A stretch of 64,000 bases of DNA from the NCBI GenBank assembly GCA_944472155.2, contig OX235279.1:135256920-135320919 (forward strand). The letters are read 5' to 3'. Below the pieces are notes generated by a model. It had not been told where the DNA came from, ran no database searches, and saw only the letters and a program-made list of their open reading frames with translations. Of the stretch, positions 35,825 through 48,140 are shown piece after piece; positions within the stretch are counted from its first letter, which is position 1, and each line of letters begins with the position of its first letter. Source of the DNA: Trichobilharzia szidati. Lineage: Eukaryota; Platyhelminthes; Trematoda; Strigeidida; Schistosomatidae. Position numbers and translations under genes: made by a program.

Positions 35825-38440
35825 CTGTCAAGCTTGCATTGGCAAGAAATGAAATTCATTTTCTAGACAAATGCATCGCAAGTCATGAATATCCAGAAAC
35901 ATTGGAAAGTTTTGCGGCGTCATCGTATTTATCCAAATCACAAAACTCTTAAGCGTTAAACAATAATATAGATGCCATCCGTTCTCGAATTCATGATTTA
36001 GGAAGAAACATTGCACGGAGAGCACATGTACTGAGCGAAATTTCACCTGAAATTCGTGTACATTTTGAAGACTATGTTGCTGTGGTTATAAAAAGCAGAT
36101 ACGACAGTGTCAATCTCAAATTGAATAATCCATTAAAGCCGACCGAATCCAGTGGCAAATTTTCGAAATGCCCTGAAAAATATGTATTTTAATACTCCTG
36201 GATTAATTTGAGTCGTAGGCAGGCAGAAATATTATCATATGGCTCGAAATTCTCTTTCCCTCAATCAAGTGAAAAGACACTGCATGATCAGGTGCAGTTT
36301 GAAAATCTAATCAGTCAGACAACAGATCTGACAGCAAATTCACTAGAAGACCTAAATCATTTCAAGTCATCAGTGCTAAATTGTGCTCATCAGCTCATGA
36401 AATCAAAACCGAAATTGCTCGGGCATCTCACGAAGGAACCTTACATTCAATTAAAAGAGTTGAAGAAAAATGAAAATATCCTACCAATACTATCAGATAA
36501 AGGTGCAGGGATTGTAATAATGGATCAGGAAAATTACATTGACAAAAGGCGAAACATCCTGTCAGATTAGACAAAATTACAGAAAACTGAACGTGAGAAG
36601 AACAAGACAGAAATGATAGAGGAACAAATCACACAGGTTCTGAAACGTATCAAGAATGATTCACCATTGATAACCGAGCTATATGAAAGGTTAAGGCTTT
36701 CTGGATCAATCATTCCTCGACTCTATGGTCTACCGAAAATACATAAATCTGGATTACCAATGCCTACCATTTTAGACATTACAGGTTCACCGTATCATTA
36801 TGTTGCAAAATGGATAGCATAACTCTTGGAACTATTAAGAAGGGAAGTATGTACCTATTCTTTGTATGACACTTTTGAATTTTCAAGTATTGGTTTTGTA
36901 GGGATTTTGTTAATTGCGTTAATGATATTAATGTTACTGAGAAAACTATGCTACCACTTGATGTATGCTCACATTTCACCTATGTTCCATTAACTGAAAT
37001 TGTATGCTTCATTTGTAACTACACAGACTTACATAAAGGAAACGTAGGAATTCTCATATCATACCTAAAAGAGCTAATACTTCGATGTACTCCCAATGTC
37101 CAATTTCTTTTCAACAATGAAATCTATAGACACAGAGATGGGGTAGCTATGGGTTCGCCACTTGGTCCGCTGCTAGCAGACTTCTTTTTGGCTAGTATGG
37201 AGATCAGTACTCTCACATCTCCTATAAAGGGGCTCATCTTCTACCAACGATACGTGGGTAACACGTTCATTATATGCAACGAGAACTGCGAATTAAATGA
37301 CATCATCCGGTTATCCGCTTTACCTTAGAAAAAGAAACCGAAGGAAAAATATCTTTCCTTGATGTGGTACTCCAAAGGAGAGCTGATGGGTCTTTGAAAA
37401 GATCTATTTACAGAAAATAGACGTGGATGGGACAACTGATCCCATAGACAGAAAAAGGAATCTGATCCGTTCTCTCTCAACACGGGTGCGGAGAACTTGA
37501 AGTGAGGATAGTGTTGACAATGAACTCATCAAACAACTAAAATAAACCCTCATAGAGAACGGTTATCCACTATGTTTCGTAGAGGCCAATAGCAAAGTAC
37601 GTGGGCGAAATACACAGATTGATAAGGTAGCTAAAAAGTGTTACACCTAAACTTAGAATTTAGGGGTGACACTACGTGTGAAATAATAAAAATCGTTTGA
37701 CCAGATCACTGAAAAAAATGTTCTTTGCTGCCACTTTACGTATAAGTCACTCAAGCCATCCGCTGGCGCACATTAATATCAAGGAAATGTTACCTCGATT
37801 GTCTAATTCCATATGTATTTATATGTTCACCTGCTCTTGCAGAGCTAGGTACATAGGGCGTTCGTCGAGAAACATATCCCGCCGCGTTCGAGAGCACGTC
37901 CCACCTTGGTTGAACAAAGGAGAGTGTAGAGGTATTAAGTCATCCATATTCCAACATATTCTACATATTGACCACACAGCATCTGACACATCGTTTAATA
38001 CAGTCTACAGAGTTTGCCAAAAGTGCACATGCTTTGTTTAGTACAGGCTTTGAAAATACATAACGTAAAGCCAGAACTTTGTGTACAAAAACAATTTGTA
38101 CTGTATCTTTCGTTATCGTGGTCTTCATTTTACTATGTATTTCACATACAACTTTGTTATCTTTCTATATTCCATCGTCCACTTTTGTTTGACAACAATT
38201 CACTCATCTTATGTCACCGCCATATTATATTCACATATTCACATTTCCAAATGTACTTTATTTTCCTATCATCTATTTCACACATGTCTATTGAACTTTA
38301 AGTTGACCTCTATTTATTTAGTTATTCACTGATGTATTTAATCAATTCTGACTCATTATCATATACACCAATCTTATCGCACTTCAGTATTTCCACTCAC
38401 TGTCAAATTGTGACACACAAACACACAAGAACACTGGTTG
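35825..38440 (+). pseudogene. PLE family 1, long decayed copy (PLE-1)
   Basis: This copy keeps an N-terminal region of about 130 residues (35.83-36.20 kb, RIHDLGRNIARRAHVLSEIS) that the intact element at 52.6 kb lacks. VQFENLISQTTDLTANSLED follows at 36.3 kb and SDKGAGIVIMD at 36.5 kb. RLYGLPKIHKSGLP is at 36.72 kb and a damaged motif A near 36.95 kb. HRDGVAMGSPLGPLLADFF (motif B) is at 37.14 kb, and RYVGNTFIICN, with YVDD changed to YVGN, at 37.25 kb. A GIY-YIG reading (ICIYMFTCSCRARYIGRSSR) lies at 37.83 kb. At least five frameshifts. The tail (38.04-38.44 kb) runs into a minus-strand PLE end. Confidence 0.85.
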
Positions 38441-40300
38441 TTACATATATAAATATATATTAAGAACACAATATTCAGCGAAGAGACTCTTTTCAACGAA
38501 TTTATTATCAAGCTGTGCAATCGTACATATATGGTTTTTTAAGGAAATTATATCCGGTGAGGGAATTAGGTCAATTAGGTCTCCCTTATAAAACCATGCT
38601 GGAATATGTTCTCGTATTTGTGTGGAAAGCATCCTCTGACTACGGCCAATGTACCTTGCCCCACAAGAGCAGGTCAACTGACAGATGCACATGAAGGCGA
38701 CCAGACGGGGCAGCTAATCTTTTACAGAGATAGAGAACAACTTGCGGCTAGTGAGCGCCCTATGTAATTTTCCTGAAAAGAACGTCTTACTGACTGATTT
38801 AGAGAGATGATTTTTGAGCATATCCAAAGCTTGATTACCTCTGAATTTCAAGTTCATGAATAAGGTTTCCTTTGGAACTGAGTCGGTGACCAATTTAGAC
38901 TGCTTCTCTTTCATGTTGCTGTCAATAAATCGGTTAGGGTAACCGTTTTCTGCGAGCGTATCTTTTAAGAAGTCAAGTTCTGAGTCAACGCAATCAGAAC
39001 TACAAATTTTCCTTATCCTAAAGCACAGCGAATGAATTAGGTTCCTTTTCCTGGAAATAGGCACCCAACTGTAAAAATTAGTTAGTTGTCCGTTCCATGT
39101 ACGTTTCCGGTGGACAGATCTTTTGAGAGATCCGTCATTACGTCTGCTAAGGCACACATCAAGTAATGGAATACTTAGTTCAGATTCCTTTTCTATGGTG
39201 AATTGTAAAGAAGGATGGCAGTTGTTGAAAGTAAACAGGACATCATCGAGAATTACATTTTTATCGCAGATAACGAAAGTGTCGTCTACGTATCTTTTAT
39301 AAATGTCGAAATGACCGATGGTTTGACCAAGTTGAGTATTTTCAAGCTTTGCCATAAAACAATCAGCCAACAAGGGGCCCAGTGGTGATCCCATGGCAAT
39401 GCCATCTCTCTGTCTAAAAATCTCATTATTGAAGGTGAACTGAACATTCAATGTGCATCTCAATAAAAGCTCTTTGAGGTGGATTGTCGGCAACCCTATT
39501 TCTAAGCTATGTGTATCAATATGATCACACCAATAGCAAACAGTTTCCATGAGAGTATTATTGGTAAATGGCAAAGTCACATCTAATGAGACATTGAAAT
39601 CTTTAATGCTATCAATAAATTTAAACGTATTATCAATGGAAAACTTAGATACTTGCCTTCTGACTGGTTCCAGTATTTCAGCTAGCCAATGAGCGATTCC
39701 GTGATAAAGAGAACCCGCCATATCGAGGATTGGACGGAGGGGTAATCCTGTCTCGTGAATTTTCGGTAGTCCATACAAAGGTGCTATCATGGAGCCTACT
39801 GGTCGGATGCGTTCATATATTTCTGACGAGATCACTGACTTATTCCTCAAGTTCTGTAGGACATCAGTCAGTTGACTTTCAATTAGATGTGTCTTGTTCT
39901 TTTCACCATCGGGTTTGGTGAATTTCATTTGGTCAGAAAGGATTGCGATTCATAATTACAACACCTCCACCCTTGTCTGGATGGCATATGATAATATCAT
40001 CATTCTTCTCTAGTTCTTTAAGTTGGCCTATATGCTCTTTAGTCAGAGGATTATTCGAGCTAGGTTTTGAACTAGTGAACTGTTGACAGCAATCAAGAAC
40101 TGTGGATTTAACGTGTTGGAATCCCTCGGGTGATGTGGGTGTGAGATCGTTGGTCTGATTAATAAGATTTTCAAATTGCACTTGAGTATGCAATATGTTG
40201 ACTTGGGACGAACTGTTACAGAATTTGAAGCCCAGTGATAGATAAGGCTTGTAGCTGAATTTCAGAAAGAGTGACGGAAGAATAATTATATATATATATA
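38441..40300 (-). pseudogene. PLE family 1, minus copy (PLE-2), RT largely open
   Basis: A 404-residue reading (39928-38714) covers RT. It contains APLYGLPKIHETGLPLRPIL, SLDVTLPFTNN (motif A region), RQRDGIAMGSPLGPLLADCF (motif B), YKRYVDDTFVICDK (catalytic YVDD) and SIPLLDVCLSRR. 40193-39933 gives the N-terminal VQFENLINQTNDLTPTSPEG in another frame. 38692-38441 gives the start of GIY-YIG (CGARYIGRSQR...REHIPAW), which then runs into the terminal repeat, so the C-terminal half of the nuclease is lost. Two frameshifts separate the three pieces. It is tail-to-tail with PLE-1. Confidence 0.85.
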
Positions 40301-40760
40301 TAAGATGGTACAGTTATAAAATGAAATCGTCGGAAAGAGAATACTCCTCGCTGAATTCTTTGTTTTTATGTCTTTTATGCATTTAATTTCATATATATTC
40401 TTAAAACAAAGTAAGTAAATTGAGTGACGCAATTTAATTGACGAGAGTGAGTAGAATTGAACTGAAAATAGAGGAGAGTTAAGTTAACAACAGTGGTAAT
40501 AAGAGATAAGAATTCAATCGGGGGTGAGGGAAGAAAATAATACAACTAATAATGATACGAACATTGCTCGCATTCAGTTTTCGGATAGACCAGGTTCATT
40601 GTAAATGTCAGTAAAGAAAGGACAAACAAGACGTTCAGCGAAAAGTCTCTTTCCGCCTATGAGATTCACATGCCTATACAACAGCATACATTGACAACAT
40701 TCTTGGCAAACATGTGCAACGTATTCAATGAAGTGCTTAGTCAGTCATAGTAACAAAAGG
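40301..40760. repeat. Two PLE terminal scraps facing each other
   Basis: 40325-40370 (plus) has TGAAATCGTCGGAAAGAG and CCTCGCTGAA. 40625-40690 (minus) has TTCAGCGAAAAGTCTCTTTC. Both are decayed versions of the PLE family 1 terminal motif. Confidence 0.5.
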
Positions 40761-40869
40761 GGAAAATTTTTCAAACTTTTATTCTTGTCATAAATCAATC
40801 AAAATGAAAAATAATACCCGAAGTCAGTGATAAATGTATGCAAACCAATAAGTTTTCATCTGTAGTTGC

Positions 40870-41600
40870 TCAATAATAACGAGTCATTTGAAAAGCCAGA
40901 TGTAATCAGCAAAAGTATAGAGAGAGAGAGTTGAAGAGGTGTTAGGAATTGAGACCAACTCAGTTTCTTGAGCATAGAATGGGCTTTGCGATGTGGATGG
41001 GCAGTGTTTTGTAAAACAAAGAATGAGAATACATACCGTCTTTGAACGATTTCTCTTTACTTGACAAATTATACTGAAACTGAAATGGCCACTGTTGAGA
41101 ATATGTTCGGTTATAACACTTTCAGTCAATCAATCGGCTGTTGTCATCTTGGAACCATTTAGGATAGTATTCCCTGATTATTTTTTGATAATACTCGTAT
41201 CGAACAACCGATATACTTTGCTACACACTAGCCGGTTAACTAGTGGATGGACATGGAACTAGTCGAATGCATAAGTTTATCCTGTGATGCATTAGAAAAC
41301 ACTCAGCGACAGATGAATATTAATCTCACCACTAATGCGAAGAATATTCTTTTAAGAGAAATCGATATCCCTTTCCGTAGCATGTGAGTTACACTTGAAT
41401 TCCACGTTCTTCTTTGGCACCTTTTCGGTACATAGGTGAGGGTCTCCGTCAGACTTAGGATCAATATGGTTATCTACATGCCATGATGGACGCTCATTTT
41501 CATTCAAGATTCTATATGAGAAGATCTTAGTTGCTCTTTCAGTGGTCACAAACACTCTCTTGATTTTGAATAATATATGATTTGAATAATACTTTAACTA
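40870..41600 (-). pseudogene. PLE fragment: RT thumb to endonuclease C-terminus
   Basis: The minus strand reads ...HIDPKSDGDPHLCTEKVPKK then NVEFK (41.45 kb), like the region before the nuclease in PLE family 1. Then ESVITEHILNSGHFSF (41.1 kb) represents the nuclease C-terminal part. The YIG core between them is not recognisable. Confidence 0.55.
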
Positions 41601-42089
41601 TCTTTCCCTTTTTACTATGGCCGGTTAACCAGTCATTTTAATGCATGCTTTATTGCTGGAAGAGTAGAATCTACTCATTGTAAAATAGTATAAATTCATA
41701 TTCGATAAGTTTATTTGAGACAATACACAGTGATTCACCCAAAAACATATCCATTTGCTTAAATGACTTCCTGTACATTTTTTTTACATTTACAGATATC
41801 AAAACCTACTGTCATTTTGTTCGCTTCAATACAAGCTGAGAACTCCCTCTTCGTTTTGTATAATTTTAAAATTCGTGATATGCATTCTGACGGACTATAA
41901 TTTGAAGAGTCTATGAAACATAAAACTAGTCACAAAATTCTGATAACGGAAAATTTACAAGGATTACTATTTTTCAGCGATCATCTGAACACTACTGATT
42001 GTCGAAGTCCCTCATTAATTTACTTTGAATGAGCAAAGGAGAGAGTAGAGTCACTTATTCATCACTTTGGTCGACGCAGCTTATCATAA
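41601..42089. other. No recognised feature
   Basis: No convincing coding or repeat signal. Confidence 0.35.
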
Positions 42090-42700
42090 ATCTTGGAACA
42101 TCATTTGCAAGGTCTGACAAAGTTTTCTGAAAGGGATACGAATGCATTTGCTATGTATCCCGAAAGCTTTGGAAATATGTAACATAAAAACAGAATTCTG
42201 TCTACAAACATTTGTGCTATATCTGTCGTTACCATATTTTTAATTTTACCATGTGATTTACAGAACCTCTTTATTCTATGTTGTTCCATTTTTGTTTTCT
42301 CTTAATTCCCTTTACTTCATCACATTCTAACATTTTATGCATTTTAATTCATTGACGATAATTTACTCATCTTACTTCGGTATCTTATCACATTCCTCAA
42401 TGCACTCAATCTTCCTACAGTCTATTTATCTGCTTATATTCCTAATCCATTTGTGATTCACAATCATCTACGCTGATATCTGGATAGTAAACGATGAGTA
42501 ATGAAGACTGAAGAGTCATACTGTTGCACTTTGCTATTTCCACTAACTTTTAAATTTAACACACACAAGAAAAATCAAAATTATTTGTTATTTCCTAATA
42601 CAATTCTAATATAAATACGATCGTATGGCTTTGAACGTGAAATTGTCGAAAAGTGAATTGTCTTCGTGGAAATCAGTCTTTTAAATACCAATGAAGATAA
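42090..42700 (+). pseudogene. PLE endonuclease C-terminus and 3' tail
   Basis: The reading ALEICNIKTEFCLQTFVLYL (42.16 kb) parallels ALKIHNVKPELCVQKQFVLY of PLE-1 at 38.05 kb. The following AT-rich tail also matches, and it ends in a decayed terminal motif (GAAATTGTCGAAAAGTG, 42.64 kb). Confidence 0.6.
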
Positions 42701-43261
42701 GAATGCGATAAGCAATTCAGAATAGTTTTGGTCTATTGTAAACAAAGCCGATGCAGATATTCCCTTACAATACATGGATACGTTTCACTCGTTTTGATTA
42801 CTACCACTCCGATTACCGATAGACGATGCGATAGCATTCCTGTAGTTAGATTATTGGAAACACAATATGTTACTAAAAAATCTCGCTCTAACTCAATCTG
42901 ATGTCCTCTACCTACCCAGTGGGATAAGTTAGTGCATTTTCTACCCTGCGTCGCTCCTTCTCACAGCCATGTCGCCGTGTGTTCACAGTTGTCTCAATAC
43001 AGTCTATGTAATTAGTACCACAACAAAAGGTGGACCCATAGATGTTCACTAAAACCCACCACTGAGAAGTTTCTGCGTGTGCTGATTTTTAAGAGAAACT
43101 GAGGATAAGTTTTGATGCAATGAAACTTTTCTTCTAGTTGACTCCGTAAGATATCAGAAGAGAGGCAGTCTTTGGAACTTAATCTTAGAAATAAGGTTCT
43201 CGTGTGTTTTCTCCATCTTATCTCTTAATGTCGACATAAGCTTTTTTAAGAAACAAATGTT

Positions 43262-43973
43262 TTGACGCAATATGTTTTTCATTTCTTTTTCTATATAGGC
43301 CTCAGAATATATAATTTTATACTCTTCGCCATATATTTATCAAGGGACGAATACATAGCACAGATGCTATCTTTGAATGACTAATGTCTTGTGATTTGAA
43401 AGATGACATTTCTATCAAGAAAGCTGATCTATACAATGCCACACTTCCTTGTTAGCACTGTAATTACCACTGACCGTTAAACCAATCGTCTGTTATGTAA
43501 ATCACGTTGTTCTTATGAACAGCCCATTTTCTTAACATGTGAAAATGTACTTTTAAGCAAGAGGTCACCTTTTACATTTTAATTAGGTTTAAACAACGTG
43601 ATGACTTTCCTGGTTGTTCACTCACCATTTAATGATTAATATATTGGACACAGAAACATATTAATGACAAAATCGATGATACGCTTCTTTACTGCGACCA
43701 TGAATGTTCGTGTAGAAACTGATCCAATTGATTGGTATGTCATCAGATATTGTGTAATTCATGAGATCAGCTTCTCTGTTTTACAACTGGGAAATACTGG
43801 AATCTGTTGCATTTCTGGATGGTGATTTAGTATTGCGTACTGCCGATAATTCTTTAACCAGGATGAAACAGCTATCCAGTACTCCCTGGTTTTCAGTTGT
43901 TCTCTAACTGATATCGATGCGAGGACAAACTCGTGAAAAAACAAATCTAATCCTTACAAACCAACTCTTGGAA
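43262..43973. repeat. Dispersed direct duplication, copy 2
   Basis: It is a counterpart of 29385-30172, shorter by about 75-80 bp near 43.31 kb. A decayed hammerhead core (GTACTGCCGATAAT...GAAACAGCTATC) lies at 43834-43884. Confidence 0.85.
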
Positions 43974-44699
43974 AGTAATTTAAGTATTAAACTACGAATT
44001 GATGCAACCTAACAGTTATAAAATTACATGTGAATAAAACCGCATAAAATGAGAATCACTACAGTAGTATCTCTTATTAAATAACACTTTATTGTAAAGA
44101 AAGAAAATATTACAGTGACTAAACGTTAGCCAACGTGGTTATGAATGAAAAGATCACATTCCATTATCAGCCCTTATGATATTATCCTATAATTGATAAA
44201 GACAGCTACACAGTAGCATATCCTTCTAAGTTATTGCATAAAAAACCTTATTATACACTGATTTTCATCAACTTAGTTAACAAAACTGGGCGATCAATAT
44301 AATGGATCAATCAAGAAGACATGACCTTCATCAAATCACAAGTCGGCCAATCAGAATGACAATTAGGATAAGATAAATCTGGGATGAAAATTCCACCCTA
44401 AGTCACTATGTATAATATTTTTTCTGAAGAAAATCCTTCTGGTGGAGGGATCGAATTATAGGTGTGAATTCATGAAATAATAAAAGTAGTATGAAATGCA
44501 ATTAAAATGATTGCGATTATAATCATAGTTAAATGTGAATTGGCAAAACATATATATGTAGAACATATCATACATAGAACAATTCACAGGATGTATAGAA
44601 CTTTATACTATTATTATTTTATGTATTCACACCTATGAAAATTCTTCCATCATGTTTGGAAGAATGTTAAATGTAATGTGAATGTCTTATTGGTATTGT
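43974..44699. other. No recognised feature
   Basis: AT-rich, with no readable domain. Confidence 0.35.
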
Positions 44700-44800
44700 T
44701 ATATTCTCTGAGCTGAATGGTTTAGTTGTAAAGTTGTCATTTTCCCTCTGCACAAAATCTTCAGTGTCAACTTCAGTGAGAGGGAGGTTTCGGGATTTCT
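44700..44800 (-). repeat. PLE family 2 3'-end scrap
   Basis: The minus strand has CACTGAAGATTTTGTGC, later ACAACTAAACCATTCAGCTC, matching the end of PLE family 2 near 22.88-22.95 kb and 26.04-26.08 kb. Confidence 0.5.
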
Positions 44801-44829
44801 CCTTGGAGAAATTGGAAGGACAGACTTCC

Positions 44830-45740
44830 GCATATGACCACTTCAATGTGCATATATCAGTTCACCTGCTCTTGCGGAGCTAGGTACATAGGTCGTTCTA
44901 TGCGGGCTTCATCAGAACGTGTCAAAGAACATCATCCAGCATGGCTGCAATGAGGAGACACTGGTTCAATCAAAGGCGCCATAATTGAACACCTCGCCAA
45001 TACCTGTCACAGAATCTTAGCTGACTCATCATTCAGAGTCATTTACAAAGTAAACAAAAACCCACCAAAGGCAGTGTGTATCCGACTTCTTTGCACTGCA
45101 GAAGCCCTCGCTATATGAATAGAAAAGCCGGAGCTATTAGTTCAAAAGAAACTAGTCTTAGTTCGGTATATTCCCTTAGCCTTTAGTTTTGTTTTGTTTT
45201 GTTCGCTGTATGTATATTTTTTCTCTTTGTCCTCATTCAATTCATCCAATTTTTTTTAGTGATAAAGTCAGTTATTTTAATTTTGTTTCCATGCTCCTCC
45301 TGCTCACACGTGTAATTCGTTTAGAATAACTATTTTCCAGATATCTTCTAATCTATGTATAATCCCCATCCAGGCATTAATGAAAACAATGAAAACCAAA
45401 ACAAGCTGATCTACGTGTTTTATATTCTAATCCTCTGTAATTTTTGTTTCTAAGCTTCTTGTAACCTATATTCACACCTCCTAACATCCATTTCAATTTG
45501 AAAATTATTATTCCAATTTGTCTCCATACTCATTTTGTTCACACCCGTAATTCGCTTTATTCTTGCGTAATTTTTATTTCTAAGCCTCTTGTAATTCATT
45601 TCAAATTGAAAATGATTGTCACCTTTTGTTTGCCTTCGTAATTATGTGGAATCAAATTATGTATTTAAATGCTATTGTACAGCTTTTGAAAATGAAATCA
45701 ACGAAAAGATATCTCTGCTGAGCTTTGTGTTTTCTCCTTT
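44830..45740 (+). pseudogene. 5'-truncated PLE family 1: endonuclease plus tail
   Basis: The reading TSMCIYQFTCSCGARYIGRS (44.85 kb) is the GIY-YIG core. It is followed by a stop where the 52.6 kb element has LRKG, then GAIIEHLANTCHRILADSSF and IEKPELLVQKK. The tail holds a block at 45.36-45.42 kb that is the inverted complement of the end of the 52.6 kb PLE (AATCCCCATCCAGGCATTAA). It terminates in GTACAGCTTTTGAAAATGAA followed by a GAAAAGATATCTCTGCTG block. Confidence 0.75.
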
Positions 45741-47170
45741 GTAAATAAATTATCGAAATTAGTAGATGGTATTTTATTTTAATGTTGAAGTTGGCTACTT
45801 TAAGAGAAGTGTATAACTTGATGTTGTTGATTTACATACCACGCAACAACCAGTAAGTTGGTAAGAACTTTCTACTATACACTTTTGAACGGAATTTCGT
45901 TTGCTTTGTTTCTCCAGCTATTGGCTTTGCAGTCAAATAGAATGTAAATATACCAAAATTAATGGCTGGCTGGTTTGTAACCATAGCGAAATACTGTTTT
46001 CACAATAAACATATTAACACTTGAATTGTTTGTAAATAGCTGGTACTCATTAAGTGAACATAAACTTTTACTTCTACTTTTTTATATCAGCCTTTGCAAT
46101 CAGTCAGTCAAAATGTTTATTTCTAATATGTAAAACTGTCAGTTAAGATGAAAATGTTATGTAGAATTTACGAGAAACTAGTTCGACACTAAATGTACTG
46201 ATACGAGTGAATGATGTATTCAGTCACAATCACAGTTAGCGACCACTCATATATATATATATATATATATATATACTCGCTTTGTGATGATTTATGTTTA
46301 CTACAGGCTTAGAATATAGACTAGTTTGAAGATTGTGGCTCAAAGTGTGTAACTTATATCATTTATTCTAATGTATAGAGATATACATCTCTAGTAGCAG
46401 ATTAGTGCCTCGCTTACCTACTTGTAAACACACTATTCACACTGTGATTACACTGGACATGAACAAAGCTTGGTTAACCTCTTATTCAAAACTTTTATTA
46501 GTAATGCATACTCTCGTTACAAAAGGCCTCAGTATATGATTACCTACAGAGACAAGAAAAACTGGGGGATGTCAAATTTATGTCCAGTTAATACCAATGC
46601 GGAGTGATGTGTTTTTTATAAACAAAAATCTCCTTTCTATAAAAATTCCTATTGTTTTGGAATTCGTAGGGATTTTAATTTATTTCAGTATAGATTTAAT
46701 CACGAAGCAAAATCGGTTGAAGAAACACTGAGAACCAAGCAGTATTGGAGAGTTGATCAGTCCTATTTTCTGACACCTAGATTTAAAAAAATTTTTTTTC
46801 ATACTCATAATTTCCTCAATAACTTTCGATAAAGCAAAAGAGACCGAATTTGTTGACATTTTCTCTGCTATCATTCCAATATTGAAGTATGTTATTTTCA
46901 CTCTCTTATATAACCTCTGAAATTTCAAATAGTTCATAGTTGATGGGAACCTTTCAAATGGACTGACGTCATTTTATGTTACAAATATGGTGTTTCGTGT
47001 TTTAAATTATTCTTTAACTGCCGTCAGTTCACGACGAAATCTGTGTTGAGCTTTGAAGCTTTTTCTCTGTGGATAGAAACATAGAAATTAATCAATAAGT
47101 TATGCAAGCATTGAGGACAAAAAGAGGAAAGAGACCAACAGCAGATGTCTGCATGTGGATTTAACATAAT
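45741..47170. other. AT-rich stretch, nothing recognised
   Basis: It holds (TA)n at about 46246-46275. The 85-codon ORF at 46680-46937 (minus) has no recognisable motif. Confidence 0.4.
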
Positions 47171-47490
47171 TTGTTAAAATTATTCAATATACAGTTGGGC
47201 ACTTTTCAACTTAATAAGATCTTTACCTGTAAAAGTATATTCAGTTACACATGGAGAAATAAACTGGGAGATGTAAATAAGTGTGAAATAAGTAAAATGT
47301 TACAAAAAACACTAATGAAACTCACACAGCGTGTTCCCTCGATCATATTAGTGAAAGCAAAACGAACAAAACTTGAAATTACCTCCAAATGTGTTTACGA
47401 ATTCACATGTATGTACCACAGTAAGTACACTGGAAAGACAGAAACGTGGGCATCGATTAACGGTAAAGTTGGGTTTCTTTATTGTTGATA
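47171..47490 (+). pseudogene. PLE fragment, linker and start of GIY-YIG
   Basis: The 105-codon reading ends KCVYEFTCMYHSKYTGKTET, the first half of a GIY-YIG domain with YIG changed to YTG. It then runs out of homology. Confidence 0.5.
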
Positions 47491-47544
47491 GTAGTTAATG
47501 TAGTCTGAATATTCACATTATGCCCCGATTCTGTGAGATGTTAG

Positions 47545-47670
47545 CAAATGGGTCTGGTGAGGAACTGGGAATCTTTGAACCTCATCAGTTTTCAATGGTT
47601 CTCCCACTGATATCAATCCCTGATCAAACTTAAGAAACAAATCAAATCCCTGCAATTCAACTATTGAAAA
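47545..47670 (+). repeat. SINE-C 3' scrap
   Basis: TTCTCCCACTGATATCAATC and ATCAAACTTAAGAAAC match the last part of the fuller SINE-C copy just downstream. Confidence 0.55.
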
Positions 47671-47719
47671 CTAATCTGATGAACGCTAGTGACTAGCTAC
47701 ACGAATGAGTTTCCCTAAA

Positions 47720-48035
47720 GTCCTAGTAAGAAGTCGTGACCGGTGGGGTCCATCCTGTCAGGAGTGAGGGCGAATCCTCACCGATAACATTGGCTGGTGT
47801 TCATGCTAAAATGATGTATTGGTAGAAGTTAGAATTCATGCACTGGTCAATAAGTCGGGTCCCAGTGGCTGAATGGTATTCGAGCTTGCCTTGTAACCAG
47901 GAGGTCCCGGGTTCGAGAGCCGGCAGATGCGTACTGCTGATGAGTCCCAGACTAAGACGAAATAGCTGTCCAGTACTCCCTGGTTGTCAGTGGTTCTCCA
48001 ACTGATATCAGTCCGTGGTCAAACTTGAAAAACGA
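47720..48035 (+). mobile_element. SINE-C, hammerhead-bearing SINE (Sm-alpha-like)
   Basis: A 316-bp unit with AGTGGCTGAATGGTATTCG (A box) and TCCCGGGTTCGAGAGCC (B box) is followed directly by a hammerhead motif and a conserved 3' end (TCTCCAACTGATATCAGTCC). Schistosome Sm-alpha repeats are known to combine a pol III promoter with a hammerhead; the match here is structural, and family identity is inferred. Confidence 0.75.
47931..47976 (+). ncRNA. Hammerhead ribozyme with complete core
   Basis: Stem I is GTACTG (47931-47936) pairing with CAGTAC (47971-47976). The core CUGAUGA is at 47937-47943 and stem II GUC/GAC at 47944-47946 with 47956-47958. GAAA is at 47959-47962. Stem III is AUAG/CUGU (47962-47965 with 47966-47969), with no loop. 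The predicted self-cleavage is after C47970 (GUC). All conserved core residues are present. A loop-free stem III is a known trait of schistosome hammerheads and suggests weak activity as a monomer. Confidence 0.8.
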
Positions 48036-48140
48036 GTCAATTTATATGAAAACTGAAGGCCAATTAAAGTACAGAAAGTGACAAAAAGGATTTAAGAATA
48101 ATTAACACTACGTTCGGTTATCTAATCAGATAAGGATTAC

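Noticed and set aside
40925..41129. Host-gene exon (81-codon minus ORF)
   Set aside because: The TEHILNSGH block and order of motifs fit a PLE nuclease C-terminus.
46680..46937. 85-codon minus-strand ORF as a gene
   Set aside because: Biased K/S/I composition typical of AT-rich random ORFs, with no motif and no neighbouring exons.
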